Shown here: positions 1 to 12,454 of the stretch, in pieces
How the letters are laid out: each line of letters begins with the position of its first letter
Position numbering within the stretch: the first letter of the stretch is position 1
Translations under genes and position numbers: made by a program
The notes under the pieces: generated by a model
Told to the model about the DNA's origin: nothing
What the model saw: the letters and a program-made list of their open reading frames with translations, nothing else
The model's database searches: none
Assembly (NCBI GenBank): GCA_948146395.1
Contig: OX411559.1
Location: forward strand, 29,294,708 to 29,358,707
Direction: 5' to 3'
Source of the DNA: Fragum whitleyi
Lineage: Eukaryota > Mollusca > Bivalvia > Cardiida > Cardiidae
Length of the DNA stretch: 64,000 nt

Positions 1-499
1 GCCCTACACTCTTTTTCTATGAATAACAATCGAACATCTTTGACTTTATTATGCAACGGTAACGAAAATTCGTATACCCCACCCATATCAGTCAATATTT
101 ATGTTTTAATTTTTATAGTTGCAATAAGTTAAATTTCATTTTAAATTCCCAGTAAAGGGTCCATTTAAGGGTACTCTAGTTGAATTGACTTTGATATCAA
201 TGTTACATTGTAAGTCTATCGGTTGACATAAGTTATACAAATATCAGGCTTTACATAGGCTTAACGTCTTTCATTCATACCAATATCAACTATTTCCGTA
301 ATGATTATGTTTGATGATTTTTCAAAAATAATTATTTGGTATAAACCGAACAATCAGTTGCCGGTTTATGAAAAGCCCTTTTTTATTTATTTGTATTTAT
401 CTTTTTTTGTGCGAAACTTCGCAATAGTATATTGTTGTATGAATGAATACTGTTTATCTCTGTTAATGCAAATACAGTGACTTATTAATCAACTGTGAA

Positions 500-546
<47 letters not shown>

Positions 547-1310
547 AGAAGAAGAAGAAGAAGAAGGAGAAGAAGAAAAAGGAGAAGAAGATATTCGCGT
601 TTAAATAATCTTTCTAACTGCTTGAAAATGATTCAGATAATATCAACGATGTGCATACCCTATTAATATGCTAGTTCCATTTTTCGAGTCAAAGGTATTT
701 TTTGCTTTGAGTCCCATAAATTTGTATTCAAGTAAACACATGTATTTGAAAATATTTAGAAAAAAAGTCTTGAAAGATACCATTTTTCTATTTTTGTTAA
801 TGTGTTAAAAATGCTAACCATTATTTAAATATGTTCTTGAAGGTTTGCAATTTTCGTTTTCTAAAATTCATTCAAGAGCCCCGTTAAAACACCAGCTTAC
901 AGTAAAGTATTAAATTAATAACGATAATAAAAATAAAGATTATAAAATTGACAAACCTTTTCCTCGTTGCTAGCATATAACTTGCAGCCATCGTGAGTTT
1001 TGTTTTTCTTTTTAATCCTAGACAAAAAAAACACAATTTAAAAAAAATCGTCCGTTAAATTTAGAGTTCACTATTCACCAAATTTCTTTTTCGTCAAATA
1101 AATTAGCCCACTATTCTATTTTAAGGTGACAAATTAAGTCTAATTAAGGCCACACGTTCACCCAATTAGTTTATATTCAACATTTGAACCACTCCATTAC
1201 ACTGTCAAAATATTGATGGTAGAGTTAAACCACGAACTTCTTTTTTATTTTCCTAAATAAAGGAGTTATACCGCAGCACAATGAGATATTATTACACTGT
1301 TTTATTACTA
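1..1310. other. Non-coding AT-rich stretch with a GAA microsatellite
   Basis: No open frame with recognisable protein similarity and no splice-bounded exon was seen on either strand. The only structured part is a (GAA)n tract at about 497-590, interrupted by GAG, GGA and AAA variants. Confidence 0.6.
497..590. repeat. (GAA)n microsatellite
   Basis: An almost pure purine run of GAA triplets over roughly 90 bases, with a few GGA/AAA interruptions towards its right side. It is a polypurine-polypyrimidine tract, a class able to form triplex DNA. Confidence 0.95.
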
Positions 1311-1355
1311 AACAATCGTAACTACAGCTTAAATTAAGCTGTAGTTACGATTGTT
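1311..1355. repeat. Perfect 45-nt palindrome
   Basis: Two 22-nt arms beginning AACAATCGTAACTACAGC and ending with its exact complement flank a single central base. The arms match without error, so the RNA or single-stranded DNA would form a near-loopless hairpin. A degenerate relative lies at about 9607-9642 (TTGTAACTACAGCTT, then a TAGTTACGA-like arm), which suggests a small foldback family rather than a unique site. Confidence 0.9.
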
Positions 1356-2866
1356 TTGTATCAAACTGGTACAATATTGGTTATATTGAATATAATCCCT
1401 CTATACAGCAATCTAGGTATTATTTTTGATCCGGCTTTGTCACTGCAGAGATCTAAACGAGTTACCATGTAGTCAGACGTGTGAAAATTAATTCCGCAGG
1501 GACATGTGGAAACTTGCTGTTTTTTTTTTCTTTCGAAAATTGATATTCTTACGAATTCATAACCAGATAAAAATTGATTTGCATGAGATTAAATTTCTTA
1601 AAAGGCATAACTTTTCAACCAAGTTCATTTTGCTGAGATTTCAGGAAAAAAAAAAACAAAAGAAAACATGAATGCGTTGAAATCTGATGAAACGGTAATT
1701 GTTAATTTCATGCATTTAAAGTTTTTTCTTTAATATTATGAATATTTCGCAAAACTGTTTTTATATTCTAACTTTTGGAATTTATGAGTAAAAACTTGCA
1801 AAAATGTTTTTATTTTTCTTGGATTAGTCTATTTCTTTATTATTCTCATTGTGAATTTTAATGATCTATATATCCAAGAAAACATAATTATGCATTACAT
1901 ATTCGACTTATTTCACGGCGGGGAATAACGTGACAATATTGTTTTCGATATCTTCCAATAATTCTGTAAATACTTGACCTAAAAAAAAGTTTAAAGTAGA
2001 GAAGGCGGAAAACGCTGGGAAATAGCTGGACAAGGTAGATATTTCGAAAATCTGTGAATGAATAAGTTATTGACGACCAAGTAAGTTTTTACTTGCTCGT
2101 CAATTACTTCTTTATCAGCATATTATTAAGAGATCTGACATTTTCAGGAGTTTCTGACATTTTCCCATCTTTTTAGCCTCAAGCCTTATTCAAATTGATC
2201 ATTTTTTGACAAAGTTATTGAAGGGTGAATTTATCGTGTCACGCCATACCCCGCCGTGTAAGTTGCTGACGTTCATTACACTTATTTTGTTATTAAACGT
2301 ATAACAACTTGAAACATTACTTGTTTGTCAAATGTGTTAATAACTATCAGAAATCATGGCTATTTCTTCCCCCTTTTCTACCATCTTCTTTTATGTTTTT
2401 TTTTTATATTTAACACAGTAACCGGTAAGTTGAATTGTTTTACGGCAATACAATTTGCTTTATACATGTATTTCGCGTTTGCTACGGTATATATACAAAA
2501 TTTCTCTAGTAAGTCTTGTATCGAATAATCCCAGCATCAACTCCCGATCCTCGCCGTTTATTACATACTAGATGGACAATGGAAGACTTTAATGACCAAA
2601 CTGACCTGCGTTCGGGATGACAAAACGGGGAAAACATGTTGCCAATGATACACTGCTTTGCACGTGCATTTGCGTGCAAAGCGGGGAATAATTGGCAAAC
2701 TGTTTGTGCCGTTTATCATCCTGAACACAGGGCTGTTTAATATGTGTTCAAGTCCATCACTGAAGAAGTTGTAAGATAAAATACAGATGCTTAGCGTAAA
2801 TATCGCCCTCTATTCGTCAATGGATTCTTTATTGTAAACAAAGTTATTACTATTATTATAATTCTA

Positions 2867-2868
<2 letters not shown>
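1356..2868. other. Non-coding stretch, nothing recognised
   Basis: AT-rich sequence with scattered stop codons in all frames. The one open stretch of about 200 bases (2325-2528) translates to a hydrophobic, low-complexity peptide with no family resemblance. No repeat element was recognised. Confidence 0.5.
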
Positions 2869-2931
<63 letters not shown>

Positions 2932-2932
2932 G
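2869..2932. repeat. (ATT)n microsatellite
   Basis: An uninterrupted run of about 20 ATT triplets. It resembles the tails of the (TTA)n-ending LINE family seen elsewhere in the window (25.7 kb, 3.5 kb, 33.8 kb). It may therefore mark a worn retroposon end, although no element body is recognisable next to it. Confidence 0.9.
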
Positions 2933-3250
2933 GTGTTGTTGTCCGTTGCCATCCGTCAAAAAGTTCAGTCAAGCATTCACGACGAAAACGATCGAAAAAG
3001 GTTTAAGCAAATATACCCCACTAAGCACTTGTTCAAACGTGCAAAAAGGAATACCCTTTCTAAACGTTCACAAACGTTTTCGGATCTTGATCACAGAACA
3101 GGACATGAATTTTAAACCTGCAATAGTGAACCAAGACCCTGTGGTATAATCCAATAACTCACAATGTATCAATAATTCCGATATATAACTTAAAGACGAC
3201 AGTCCCTTCAGATCTTAGATAGAGCATGTAATACGATATTGATGAATTGA

Positions 3251-3333
3251 ATATCGAGGGGTCAGCACAATACTATTGCAAGTTCCTATAAATATATAGG
3301 CACCTACAAAGTATTGCGCTGACCCCTCGATAT
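3251..3333. mobile_element. 83-bp foldback mini-element
   Basis: Two arms of about 39 bp are inverted repeats of each other. The outer part starts ATATCGAGGGGTCAGC and is matched exactly by the right end; the inner part has a few mismatches around a short AT loop. A shortened relative lies at 38904-38955 with the same inner arms (TATTGTAAGTGCCTATA-like). Two related hairpins at separate sites indicate a dispersed foldback or MITE-like family. No coding capacity. Confidence 0.75.
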
Positions 3334-3360
3334 GTGTCAAACACACGAAGGTGATGTGAC

Positions 3361-3801
3361 TTAAGGTAGTGGAACCGTAATAGTTCCGCAGCATTACGGA
3401 ACTCATGATCTTTCACAATGTTGACCGAGATTTCCTAATGAAATCATTAGGAAAACTCGGTTAACACTGTTAAAGTTCATTATTTCCGAAACAATATAAT
3501 AATAATATCTTTATTTATAGAAGGCAAAACATTAAGACATCATTTTCAAACAACAGTAGGCTAAAAACGTGTCTTTTTTACAATGTTGCCTTCTCTCCCG
3601 CAAACACAATCGATCTAACTCATATATTTTCTGACTCAATCTCACTATCTGACAACCAAACTAAATACATTTCTGTCTCTCTCTCTCTCGCTCTCACATT
3701 ATTAAGAACACTTATATTACAAATAAAAAAATCAAGATAACACAAACAATGAGATTAAATTCATATGATCACGTTGCGGAACTATTACAGGTCAACTACT
3801 T
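3361..3801. mobile_element. Foldback element interrupted by a retroposon tail
   Basis: The left arm begins TTAAGGTAGTGGAACCGTAA and the centre is a near-perfect inversion around CCTAATGAAATCATTAGG. The right arm runs to about 3492, stops, and resumes at about 3771 with GTTGCGGAACTATTACAG, ending CTACTTTAA. The interruption starts with ATA/ATT triplets followed by ATCTTTATTTATAG. Intact and worn relatives lie at 31016-31182 and 33443-33567. The intact form is about 167 bp with arms of about 83 bp. Confidence 0.75.
3493..3770 (-). mobile_element. (TTA)n-tailed retroposon 3' end inserted in a foldback
   Basis: About 278 bases lie between the two pieces of the foldback right arm. The left edge is ATAATAATAATATC, the complement of a (TTA)n tail, followed by a segment with AAAACATTAAGACAT. 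The insertion at 33838-34317 has a similar motif next to its own (TAA)n. This fits a 5'-truncated LINE-type insertion in minus orientation. A CT-rich tract lies at about 3676-3695. No reverse-transcriptase residues remain. Confidence 0.5.
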
Positions 3802-4238
3802 TAAGGTACCTTTCTGTAAGTAATTCGATGAGTTACCAATATATCATAACTGCAGCTTCAATATACCATCAACGAAATACAAATCTTGTTTTCTCACAAC
3901 GCGACTATAGATTACACGGTGTTAAAATGTAGTCAACTTGAATCTATCTTTATGAGAATTGATTTTCACACATCTAGAGACTCTATCGGTATGTTATTAA
4001 AGTTTTCTACCTTCGTTCGAATTGCAAGAGTTTGTGTGAAAATTCTAATAAAGTCTAGGAAAAAATAAAGAGTAGACAGTCAATTAAATACACGATTTAC
4101 CGTCAGAAAATTTAAGCAATAACTATCGTTTTTGCTTATAGATATGAATAATGCAATACAGAAATAAAAACACGTTTATCCTAGCTTAAACTAGTAACGA
4201 ATCGAACAAATATTCTTAGATCGCGCATTTTCTCACTA
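3802..4238. other. Non-coding stretch, nothing recognised
   Basis: AT-rich spacer between the interrupted foldback and the long-TIR element. The open stretch 3886-4068 gives a short peptide with no recognisable motif. Confidence 0.5.
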
Positions 4239-5675
4239 TATATGTTACAGTGAATATGTAAAATCAGGGATTTTGTAAAATAACTGAAAATTTCAGTGAT
4301 TTTGTAAAATCACTGATTCCGTCAGTTTTTTTATAAAATGACTGAAATTTTCAGTGAATATGTAAAATAATGGAATATTTGTGGTAAAAAGAAGAAATAG
4401 AGGATAATCGTTTGTTTCAGTGTAAGTTCGATTTATATTTCATTTAGTGACCAACACAAGCTATATTTTCACAATTCTATTTCTTTATTGCACAAATGAG
4501 GCCAAAGGTGACATTTCTAGGGCATATTTTCGTAAAGCGCGTCTTTTTGCGCGTGATTGCTATGCGACGTTCATTGTGACGTCACTTATTTCGCCCCGCA
4601 TAGATGACGTCAGATAGGATGAAATGCACCAAAGCAGGGTAAAAGTTTTTGATAATTTCACTGCTTTTGCGGTGAGATTATCAAATGGTAATCTACCGTT
4701 ATTTATCGATAAACCACGGAAAAGCATTAAAGAAAATACAGTAAACTATATTTCTAATTCATCTTTATTTTAAAGAAAATAGAAAAGTTCAGTGGCTTTG
4801 GGAAAAAAAATTATTTGATCAGTAATTTTATAAAGTATCTGAAGTAATCAGTTTATATTTGAAACTGTAATGTGTCCTCAATGGTGACGAAATATTGTGG
4901 TGAATCATGCTGGCTCTCTCTTCTTCTGATTAACTTCTTGGCATTACCACACTCAAGAATTTCATATTTCCTGGGCAAGTATTAATGTTGGTTCGTTTTC
5001 TAACTGACTAATTATGTTCACGTATTACACTTTGGGTATAAGAATACGCTTGTTTGATTCGTAGCTTCTGACAAGCATTTCACAGAAGATAGTCATGAGA
5101 TCAAGATCCATTTTGAAATATTGTAACTATGTGTGTGTGTATTTCCGTTTATTTTTCGTTGCTACCGTAGCACATGCCCATATGAGCGACGCCCCCAGAA
5201 GACGGTTAGTTGTTACGGGGATAGTGCTAGGATACATGACGAAACTACTGCTGAGATCCGCCATGGTTAAAGAATAATTGGTCAATTAAAAAAACAAATT
5301 GATCAATCAGATCCACGAGAAAGCATGTATTTTAGATTACAATGTTTTACTTATCTTGAACGATGGTAATGATTTCAAATATATATTTTGCTACAAACAA
5401 TCGCTATGAATTTCAAACAAAAAAAGGGAAACCTAACTAACCTATTTATTGAAATACCAATTTTTCTCATAAAATGCCCTGTATTCCTGATGAATTAGAA
5501 ACACAGTATACTGTATTTCCTTCTTTTTACCACAAATATTCCATTATTTTACATATTCACTGAAAATTTTAGTCATTTTATAAAACAACTGACGGAATCA
5601 GTGATTTTACAAAATCCCTGAAATTTTCAGTTATTTTACAAAATCCCTGATTTTACATATTCACTGTAACATATA
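4239..5675. mobile_element. Non-autonomous DNA element with ~150-bp terminal inverted repeats
   Basis: The left terminus (4239-4395) and the complement of the right terminus (5519-5675) agree at nearly every base, with about three substitutions and one indel over about 155 bases. Each arm is built from short modules such as CAGTGATTTTGTAAAATCAC and CTGAAATTTTCAG, so the arms are themselves internally palindromic. Both ends read TATATGTTACAGTG outwards, consistent with a TA or TATA target duplication. The 1.1-kb interior has no transposase-like frame. High arm identity suggests fairly recent movement. The superfamily is not settled: the TA flank hints at Tc1/mariner, but the arms are long for that group. 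Confidence 0.85.
4577..4612. promoter_or_regulatory. Two consensus CRE palindromes
   Basis: TGACGTCA occurs at 4577-4584 and again at 4605-4612, inside the long-TIR element. This octamer is the full consensus for CREB/ATF bZIP factors. Two copies 28 bases apart (start to start) are unlikely in AT-rich DNA by chance, but no gene is adjacent and function is untested. Confidence 0.4.
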
Positions 5676-6902
5676 CGTGTTTACTAAGTATACTCTTCAA
5701 AGAAAGTTCTTTGAGACATATCAAAATTGATTTTTTTCTTGAATATGGGTTACTTGGTAGCGTATCTGCATATCGGCTTCAACGTCAAATACCGTAAAAT
5801 AAGCACTTCTCAAACAACACGTGCACTTTCAGATTAATTGGATGGTACAGAAAGTTCTTCATTACGTTTTTAATAAAATGTCATTCTTAAAGTGTTTCTC
5901 GAATATAACGTCTTTGCAGAAAGTTAAAATGAAAAATGGTTAATTTACGGTGAAACAACGCCATCAAGCTATAGGCCGACAAAACGCAGGCGTCATACGT
6001 CAAGCCGTTATAACTTATTGTTTCGGTACCAACCATCTTCAACATCTGGAACCACTTAATCGCGACTCATCACTTTATGAATAGAGCCAGATAAGCCTGA
6101 CACGTAAAAAGTTCATCCAGCACGGCGGATACAGTAACGATATTTGGCTTATTTTACTCTTACCGCAACTTCAAAGACAATTGTAATTATTAGACGGCTT
6201 ATAATTTCCAAAAAGAAGGATTGGCACCAGATTCGAGAGGTCAGACTTGCTTAAGAAATACACCTCGACGTAACAGTCTTATACGAAGTCACCATTGCAA
6301 ATCGTTGACCGAAAATCAGTAAATCTCAGTAAAAACATGCCTGAAAATCGAGAAACAGATTTATTTTACACATTTATAGATATTTTCGTTGAAGTAAAAT
6401 TATGTATCAATGTCATAGAACTTTTTTAAGAGTATTTTTTATTTTGTCATTAATAACAACGTCAACGACAAAAGAGAAGTATTTTAAGAGATTTTGGCTA
6501 ATTCATGTTCACCGAAATGCCAGGACCAAAATAGCCACAAACATTATCCACATGATGGCATTGTCAAAATTAAACGACCAACCTTACGGGAAAAGGTCGA
6601 GACTCAAAATTGCCAATGAACAAGTAGGGATCTTTATTTTTTGACTGGAATCGGTTCAAAATTTGACCATTCAAAATACTACTAAAATGCCATCATCAAT
6701 AAGGGTCATATTGAACCATGTTTTGTTGACTTTTAAGCATCTCAAAGTGCCCTCTTTTTACATATTGTCTTTAAATAATTTCAAAATTACATATGAGAAA
6801 AAGAGTATTCCAAACTACCATTCCTGTTAAATCCGGTTGAATATTACTCTTAAGCTCAAAGATTTTTTTCATATTTCACGATATTTCACGGAATGGCACC
6901 AT
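5676..6902. other. Non-coding stretch, nothing recognised
   Basis: No exon-like frame with flanking splice sites and no clear repeat. The longest open stretch (6402-6644, about 80 codons) starts with a hydrophobic run but shows no family motif, and is most likely a chance frame. Confidence 0.45.
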
Positions 6903-8010
6903 TTTTCAGCTCATCTGAGCACGAAGTGCTCCAGGTGATCTATTGTGATCGTCCGTCGTCAGTTGTGCGTCGTTCGTCGTCCACAATTTCTTAAAACATC
7001 TTCTCCTCCTGAACCAGTGTGCCAATCTTGATGAAACTACCACAGTTGTTTAAATAAATGAAATCCACCCATAACTCTCCCTTACCATTAAAAAGGTTGA
7101 AAATAGTCTTTAAAAATCTTCTTCTCTGAAACGAGAAGGCATACAACTTTCATATTTGGTATGTAGCATCATCTAGACTAAGTGAACCTCTACCAAGTTG
7201 TTCATATCAAGACTCTGGGGTCATATTTGGGCTCTTCCGTGGCGCATCCCTTTTTTACATGAGATAAAAAAGCAAAAGTCTTTAAAAAATCTTCTTCTCT
7301 GAAACCACAAGGCAGTCAGCTTTCATACTTGGTATGGTATGTAGCATCATCTAGAGGACCTCTATCAGGTTTGTTCATATCAAAACCCTTGGGTCATATC
7401 TGGGCACCACCCGGGCGCACCCCATTTAGCTCACCTTAGCACGAAGGGTGAAAATAGGAAAATCTTCAAAAATCTCCTTCTCTGAAACCAGAAGACAGAT
7501 AGCTTTCATATTTTGAAAGTATCATCATCCATAGGACCTCTACCATGTTTTTACATATCAAGACCCCGGGGTCATATTTGGGCTTAACCCGGGCACCCAC
7601 CTTTTACATAAAATCAAAGAGCAAAAATCTTAAAAAAAATCCCCTTCTCTGAAATCAGAAGGCGGAAAGTCTTCATACTTTGCAGGTATCATAATCTTGT
7701 AGACCTTTATCAAGTATGCTCATATTACCCCACCCCCACCCCCGGGGTCAAATTTTGGCCCCATGTGGGCCTATCCTTTTTTACATAGAAACAAAGTGCG
7801 AAATCTTTAAAAATCTTCTTCTCTGAAACCATAAGGCAGAAGGCCTTTATATTTTGGTATGTAGCATCATCCAGTGGAACTTTGCCAATTTATTCATATC
7901 ATGCCAATGAATTCATAATTAGGCCCTGAATGCCCCACCCCTATTTTACATAGACACCAAGGTGGGAATCTTAAAAACTTGTTCTATGAAACCAGGAGGC
8001 AGGACTTTTC
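6903..8010 (+). mobile_element. Hairpin-ended repeat with ~175-bp internal tandem units (copy 1)
   Basis: The left end is a hairpin (AGCTCATCTGAGCACG...GTGCTCCAGGTGATCT, 6908-6941) followed by a GTCCGTCGTC-type microsatellite. Then come about five diverged tandem units, each starting AATCTTCTTCTCTGAAAC (about 7118, 7285, 7459, 7636, 7808, with a worn sixth near 7973) and carrying GTATGTAGCATCATC and TTCATATCAAGAC. The same unit appears in reverse at 15.9-16.1 kb. Hairpin, short microsatellite and tandem core recall the non-autonomous Helentron-like 'pearl' elements described in oysters. That link is inference. No protein is encoded. Confidence 0.75.
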
Positions 8011-9974
8011 TTAATAGTTCATTTAATTGAATTTCATCGAGTTTATGCATAACATGTCCCTTATGACTCGAACTGTGTTTTTATCAGATCTAAGTTTCGT
8101 AAAATTAAAGCAAGTTTTCAGAAGAAAATAAACAAAAAGAAAATAACTTCAGCTGACACACACGCACATACAATGCCACGCCATAGGCCCCGTTAAAGTC
8201 TTCAAGTTGAATTAAAATCTTATAAATCCAAAAATTCATATTATTAATTTAACATTGCAGGAGATTCTATGAGAAGTCATACTACGTTTAAATAATTACC
8301 TTGTCCGAACTGTATGACTTCGATTTCCACCCGGACCTCACTGTGTGTTACGTGGCTATGTTCTTTCGAGAAAACATTACAGAGCTGAAGTTAAGCTATT
8401 TTGAACAGGATACAGAGATTTTATATAAAGGGACCTAACGATGTTTTAAAAGTTCTAACTATTTACGTAGTTACATCCCTTAGAATAAGTCCATTTCGTC
8501 AATAATGATGTTGTTTGTATGCTTAAGGTTAGATTATCAGTCTGCTATTAGCATTGGTAATGTCCAGTATCTGCTACATTTCTTGCCTCCTTTTGTTTAT
8601 TTTCTATTAAATATCAATTTTCGTGTTACTTGAGAGTAACAAGTCAACACAATCAAAATTTGATATTTTGTCTGTCCCTTTTAATCTTGAGTAATGATTA
8701 AAATCAAGATTACATCTGCACTTTATTGCAAAAATCGTACTAGAAGCACACTACACGCGTGGTTCAATCGTTCTGAACGTTCTCTAGACGTCGTAGAAAT
8801 GGTATCACAGGTGCATCTTTACACGGACGTTATTCTGAACATTGATCGGGTATACACGGACGTAGTAGACGCGGGGATAGTTGGGGTCGATCTTTGTGAA
8901 CACATAGTAAAAGGGGGGGCATATTAGAAGCTTTTTTTCGTCGTCGAATTCTGCTTCCACCGAAAATATTGCAACAATTTATTTACCGAATTACTCAATC
9001 TTGGTGCCGATTTTGCCACGCTAGGATCTGATAAATGTTTAAATCCTTGCACAATCGGCATTCCAATGACATCATGGGAGGCCCAATGGCACCGATGGGA
9101 GAGGGTGCAGGAGGATTAGCCATGGTTTCTGTAACTTACCACTCTTTTTGACACGCTGATGGAATGGCCCTTCATAAGCTTATATTATTATTATTAAAGA
9201 GAGGGGAATCCGTTATCGCGACTGTGTGTAACCGTTCAGTATGTAATATGAGGATATCGTTCTTCAAAGTGTACATGAGAGACTCCAATAAGTCTGAGAA
9301 TTTCAACTATCTGACCAGACTGTCCATTTTCCACTGTCTGACAAGAGTCTCCACATTGAACTATATATATGGGTAGCGATTCAAAGACTCTATGGACTAT
9401 TAGCGGATAATCCAATTTACCAATCTGACTTCAGGCATTTGTAAAATGGTTGGAAATGTCTTGCACACAAATTGTTACGAATAGGATTCCATCCTGATTC
9501 GATAGATGAAAAGGAATTCGACTGAAGTGTCAGGTAATGAAGTCCGCACAGGCTGATTGAAAATGGGCACTCGACGACCTATCGTCGATGGGTGACCAAA
9601 ATATTGTAACTACAGCTTGAGTGAAGTTTTAGTTACGATTTTTCGATCGTCTTCCGATGTAATATCCACGCATCAAACCAAGCACAAAATATATGCATGA
9701 GACGAAGGCAATCATCGGTCAAGGACACAGAAAATCTAGCAAATTGATTTCATTACGAGTCGACTGCCTCTATTGTATAAAATGACACATCTCTATAACT
9801 ATACTGACAAACGATAGATGTGACAGCTTGCATGGGTGACATTTGATTTTTTTTTCGATTTTAACTTATTTGGACGGTATGGCTCGCACGTCTTTAAAAA
9901 AACTTGCCGTGTGGTCAGGATAAAGGAGCCCCCGCGAGCGCTTCAGATGTGAGGTATTGTCTTGCATTGAGACG
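8011..9974. other. Non-coding stretch, one unexplained short open frame
   Basis: The open frame 8694-8927 (+, 77 codons) has less biased composition than its surroundings and ends in a Val/Asp-rich tail. I recognise no domain and see no convincing splice sites around it, so I do not call a gene. At 9607-9642 lies a degenerate relative of the 1311 palindrome. Confidence 0.4.
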
Positions 9975-10330
9975 ATTATTATGCCCCCGCATTGATGATT
10001 TCAAGGCATATTTTCTTTCTGTTGTCCGTTGGCCTGTCTATCCGTCCGCATGTCCTTAGGCCCATCTATGTGCCCAAAACTTAACCAAAATAAAGTTAAC
10101 GTTCCAAATAAATCAAGGGTTTTCAAGATGCAACTATCTTTGGCATAATGATATTTCTTAAAGATACGCATACACAGATGCGTGTACAAAGGTCAAGGTC
10201 AAAGTTCTGAACAAAAATCTTTCGCGAACATTTGTGTTTCACAAACACATCATGTTCAATACATGTTTTAAGAAATGGTGACCCGTGAGCGGCAACGCAG
10301 GTTAAGGCTAGCTTTGTGAGCTTCCGCTGC
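9975..10330. repeat. Possible degenerate dispersed repeat
   Basis: The segment starts ATTATGCCCCCGCATTGATG and contains a Thr/Cys-poor, CCGT-rich stretch (GTTGTCCGTTGGCCTGTC, TATCCGTCCGCATGTCC). It resembles a repeat I associate with mollusc genomes, where ATTATGCCCCC is followed by CCGTCCGT-rich sequence. Only one copy is visible in this window, so boundaries and identity are uncertain. Confidence 0.3.
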
Positions 10331-10642
10331 AGTGTCCAATCCTAAGTCCCAAGGTCAAGTCGACACTCTTTCATTCACTTGACAAAATGTCAACTCAATT
10401 TTGATTTCTCAGATTCTCGAATTCAATGCTCAATTTCATCAGTTGGCGACAGGAACCTTGTAAATTTAGTTCAGGATACAGTATCTAGATTTAGCTCGCA
10501 CATACTAGTGATTTGTCTCTCTCCATAACGCTTGAATGAAGAGCCATTGTGATCAATTAAATTTGGCTGTATTTATGTGAGAAACAAAAACTAAGTCGCT
10601 CAGGCGGACAGGCAATCGCGATATAATTGAAGGAAAATAGAA

Positions 10643-10711
10643 AAAAATACCATCTTATGTATACGTATAGTAGAGAAAAAATACCATCTTATGTATACGT
10701 ATAGTAGAGAA
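10643..10711. repeat. 34-bp direct tandem duplication
   Basis: The sequence ATACCATCTTATGTATACGT with its flanks occurs twice in direct succession with a period of 34 bases and no mismatch seen. The unit contains the palindromic ATACGTAT. It looks like a recent slippage or short tandem duplication in non-coding DNA. Confidence 0.85.
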
Positions 10712-12185
10712 CATAGAGACAAATGAAGATATTACTCAAAACAATCAATTTTCAATTGGCAAAAAAGCACGAACTGGAATATGATTATGAAGAAAATGGT
10801 TGTATAACTTTATCTCTCGCCTAAAACGTTACGCTCAATACTGGCGCTAGTTTTTGTAACGTCATTTTTACCGCATTTTGATGTTCAAATAGATTTTACG
10901 AACAAATGCATGTATTTGACAAAAAATGTCAAAACATTTTATCGCTTCTTTAAATGAACCAAAAGTTATGTATTTGATTAAAAAGGTAATTGTTTTTCAT
11001 TCACAACCATAAATTTAGATAGCGAAATTGAGTTAATCGAAATAAAAAAAAAAGTAGATGCAGACATGTAAAAGAGCGTCCCTTGTTGGACGGTTTTTGT
11101 ATGGTCCAGTACAGATTACATTCCTTCAACAGCAATCTTCCTGATAATGTCTCAGTATCAACAATACAGACACATGGTTATATGGACGAGTATGTGTGAT
11201 ATTTTGCCCATTTTTCAAAATTACACTTTAGATAGTTGTTTCAACCGTGTCTGCATAATACTTTGACTTAACCGTAAGCAGACACTAGATAACTATAGAA
11301 AGGGTATAGCATTTCAGGCATAAACTTTCAATGCTCAGGAGGAAACATAAGTAGCATGTATAAATGATAGCTTTCCTGACAACTAAAAGATTCGCTTTCA
11401 AGCAGCAAATAATGACACTAAATTTTAATTCTGAGTTTACAAAAACAGTAGATTTCTAACAATAAATAAATCGGTGCTACAAAGTACAGAGTTGTTATTA
11501 CACAATTTATCGTAACATTGTGACCTAAAACTGTCTCTGGTTTCTATAAACGCCGACACATTCATTTATACGGCATAAAAACCTATTAAAGATTTGTCTC
11601 CTACAAGACGATTAAATGATTGTACAGCAAATAGCCTTTACGGGTCACCATTTATTTATCGGAAAAATAATAGAAAGTTGAGTGGAGCTACTACTCTAGT
11701 AAATTTTCAAACAAAGATCCACCTGGGGCTCACAATAGTGAGTGTTTTTAATTCCTAATATATTTAGACTAGACCCTTAGGAATATTTTTTTGATATTGT
11801 GGTAAATTTCGTTCGTTATACTTTAAAACCAATTCTATTTCAGACCAATAATATGAAAAGTGACATTCTGTGTTCTATGTACAATAAATATCCGAAAAAA
11901 ATTGATCCAGCATTGCTCAGATAGAGGCAGCATATCTTATTAGAGAATGATATGTTATTGTCATTAAAAATATCAATTTCATCTCGTCGAACTTGGAAAA
12001 TTTGTCATGACGAAGCTTTGTCACTTCGTGATTTCACACGAGACCAGATAACATTGATATTCAAGCTACAAACATATCATTCTATTTATCATGCAATCAT
12101 TTCTCCAGACAAACAATTTTATGCAACCTTTATTATTTAAGAAATATGACGCTGTCTACGCTGCTTTATGTTTGCACCTCACGCA

Positions 12186-12221
12186 CATTTCAAATTGTTG
12201 GAAATGACACGCACAGGCTCA
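12186..12221 (-). mobile_element. Solo terminus of MITE family M1
   Basis: ATTTCAAATTGTTGGAAATG followed by ACACGCACAGGCTCA and a TA dinucleotide matches the right end of the full M1 MITE at 62914-63153. No matching left end was found upstream within 300 bases, so this is a broken copy. Confidence 0.6.
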
Positions 12222-12454
12222 TAAAAGTGAAAGATATCATGAATATGCTGTTTGTGAAAATATACTGTCTGTATTAAACTGATATCACTGGAAATAAATA
12301 GCTGCGTCCTTGGCATTTGAGATATCTGAAAATTTAATTTAGACACTACATCTACTAATAACAGAGAACAGTTTCGTCATTTTGTTTTGAAACCTATTCA
12401 GCTTTCTGAACCATTTTACTATTTTTCCAATTGATCAGAATTCCGTGCAATAGA

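Noticed and set aside
8694..8927. 77-codon plus-strand frame with protein-like composition
   Set aside because: No recognisable domain and no convincing splice sites; too short to support alone.
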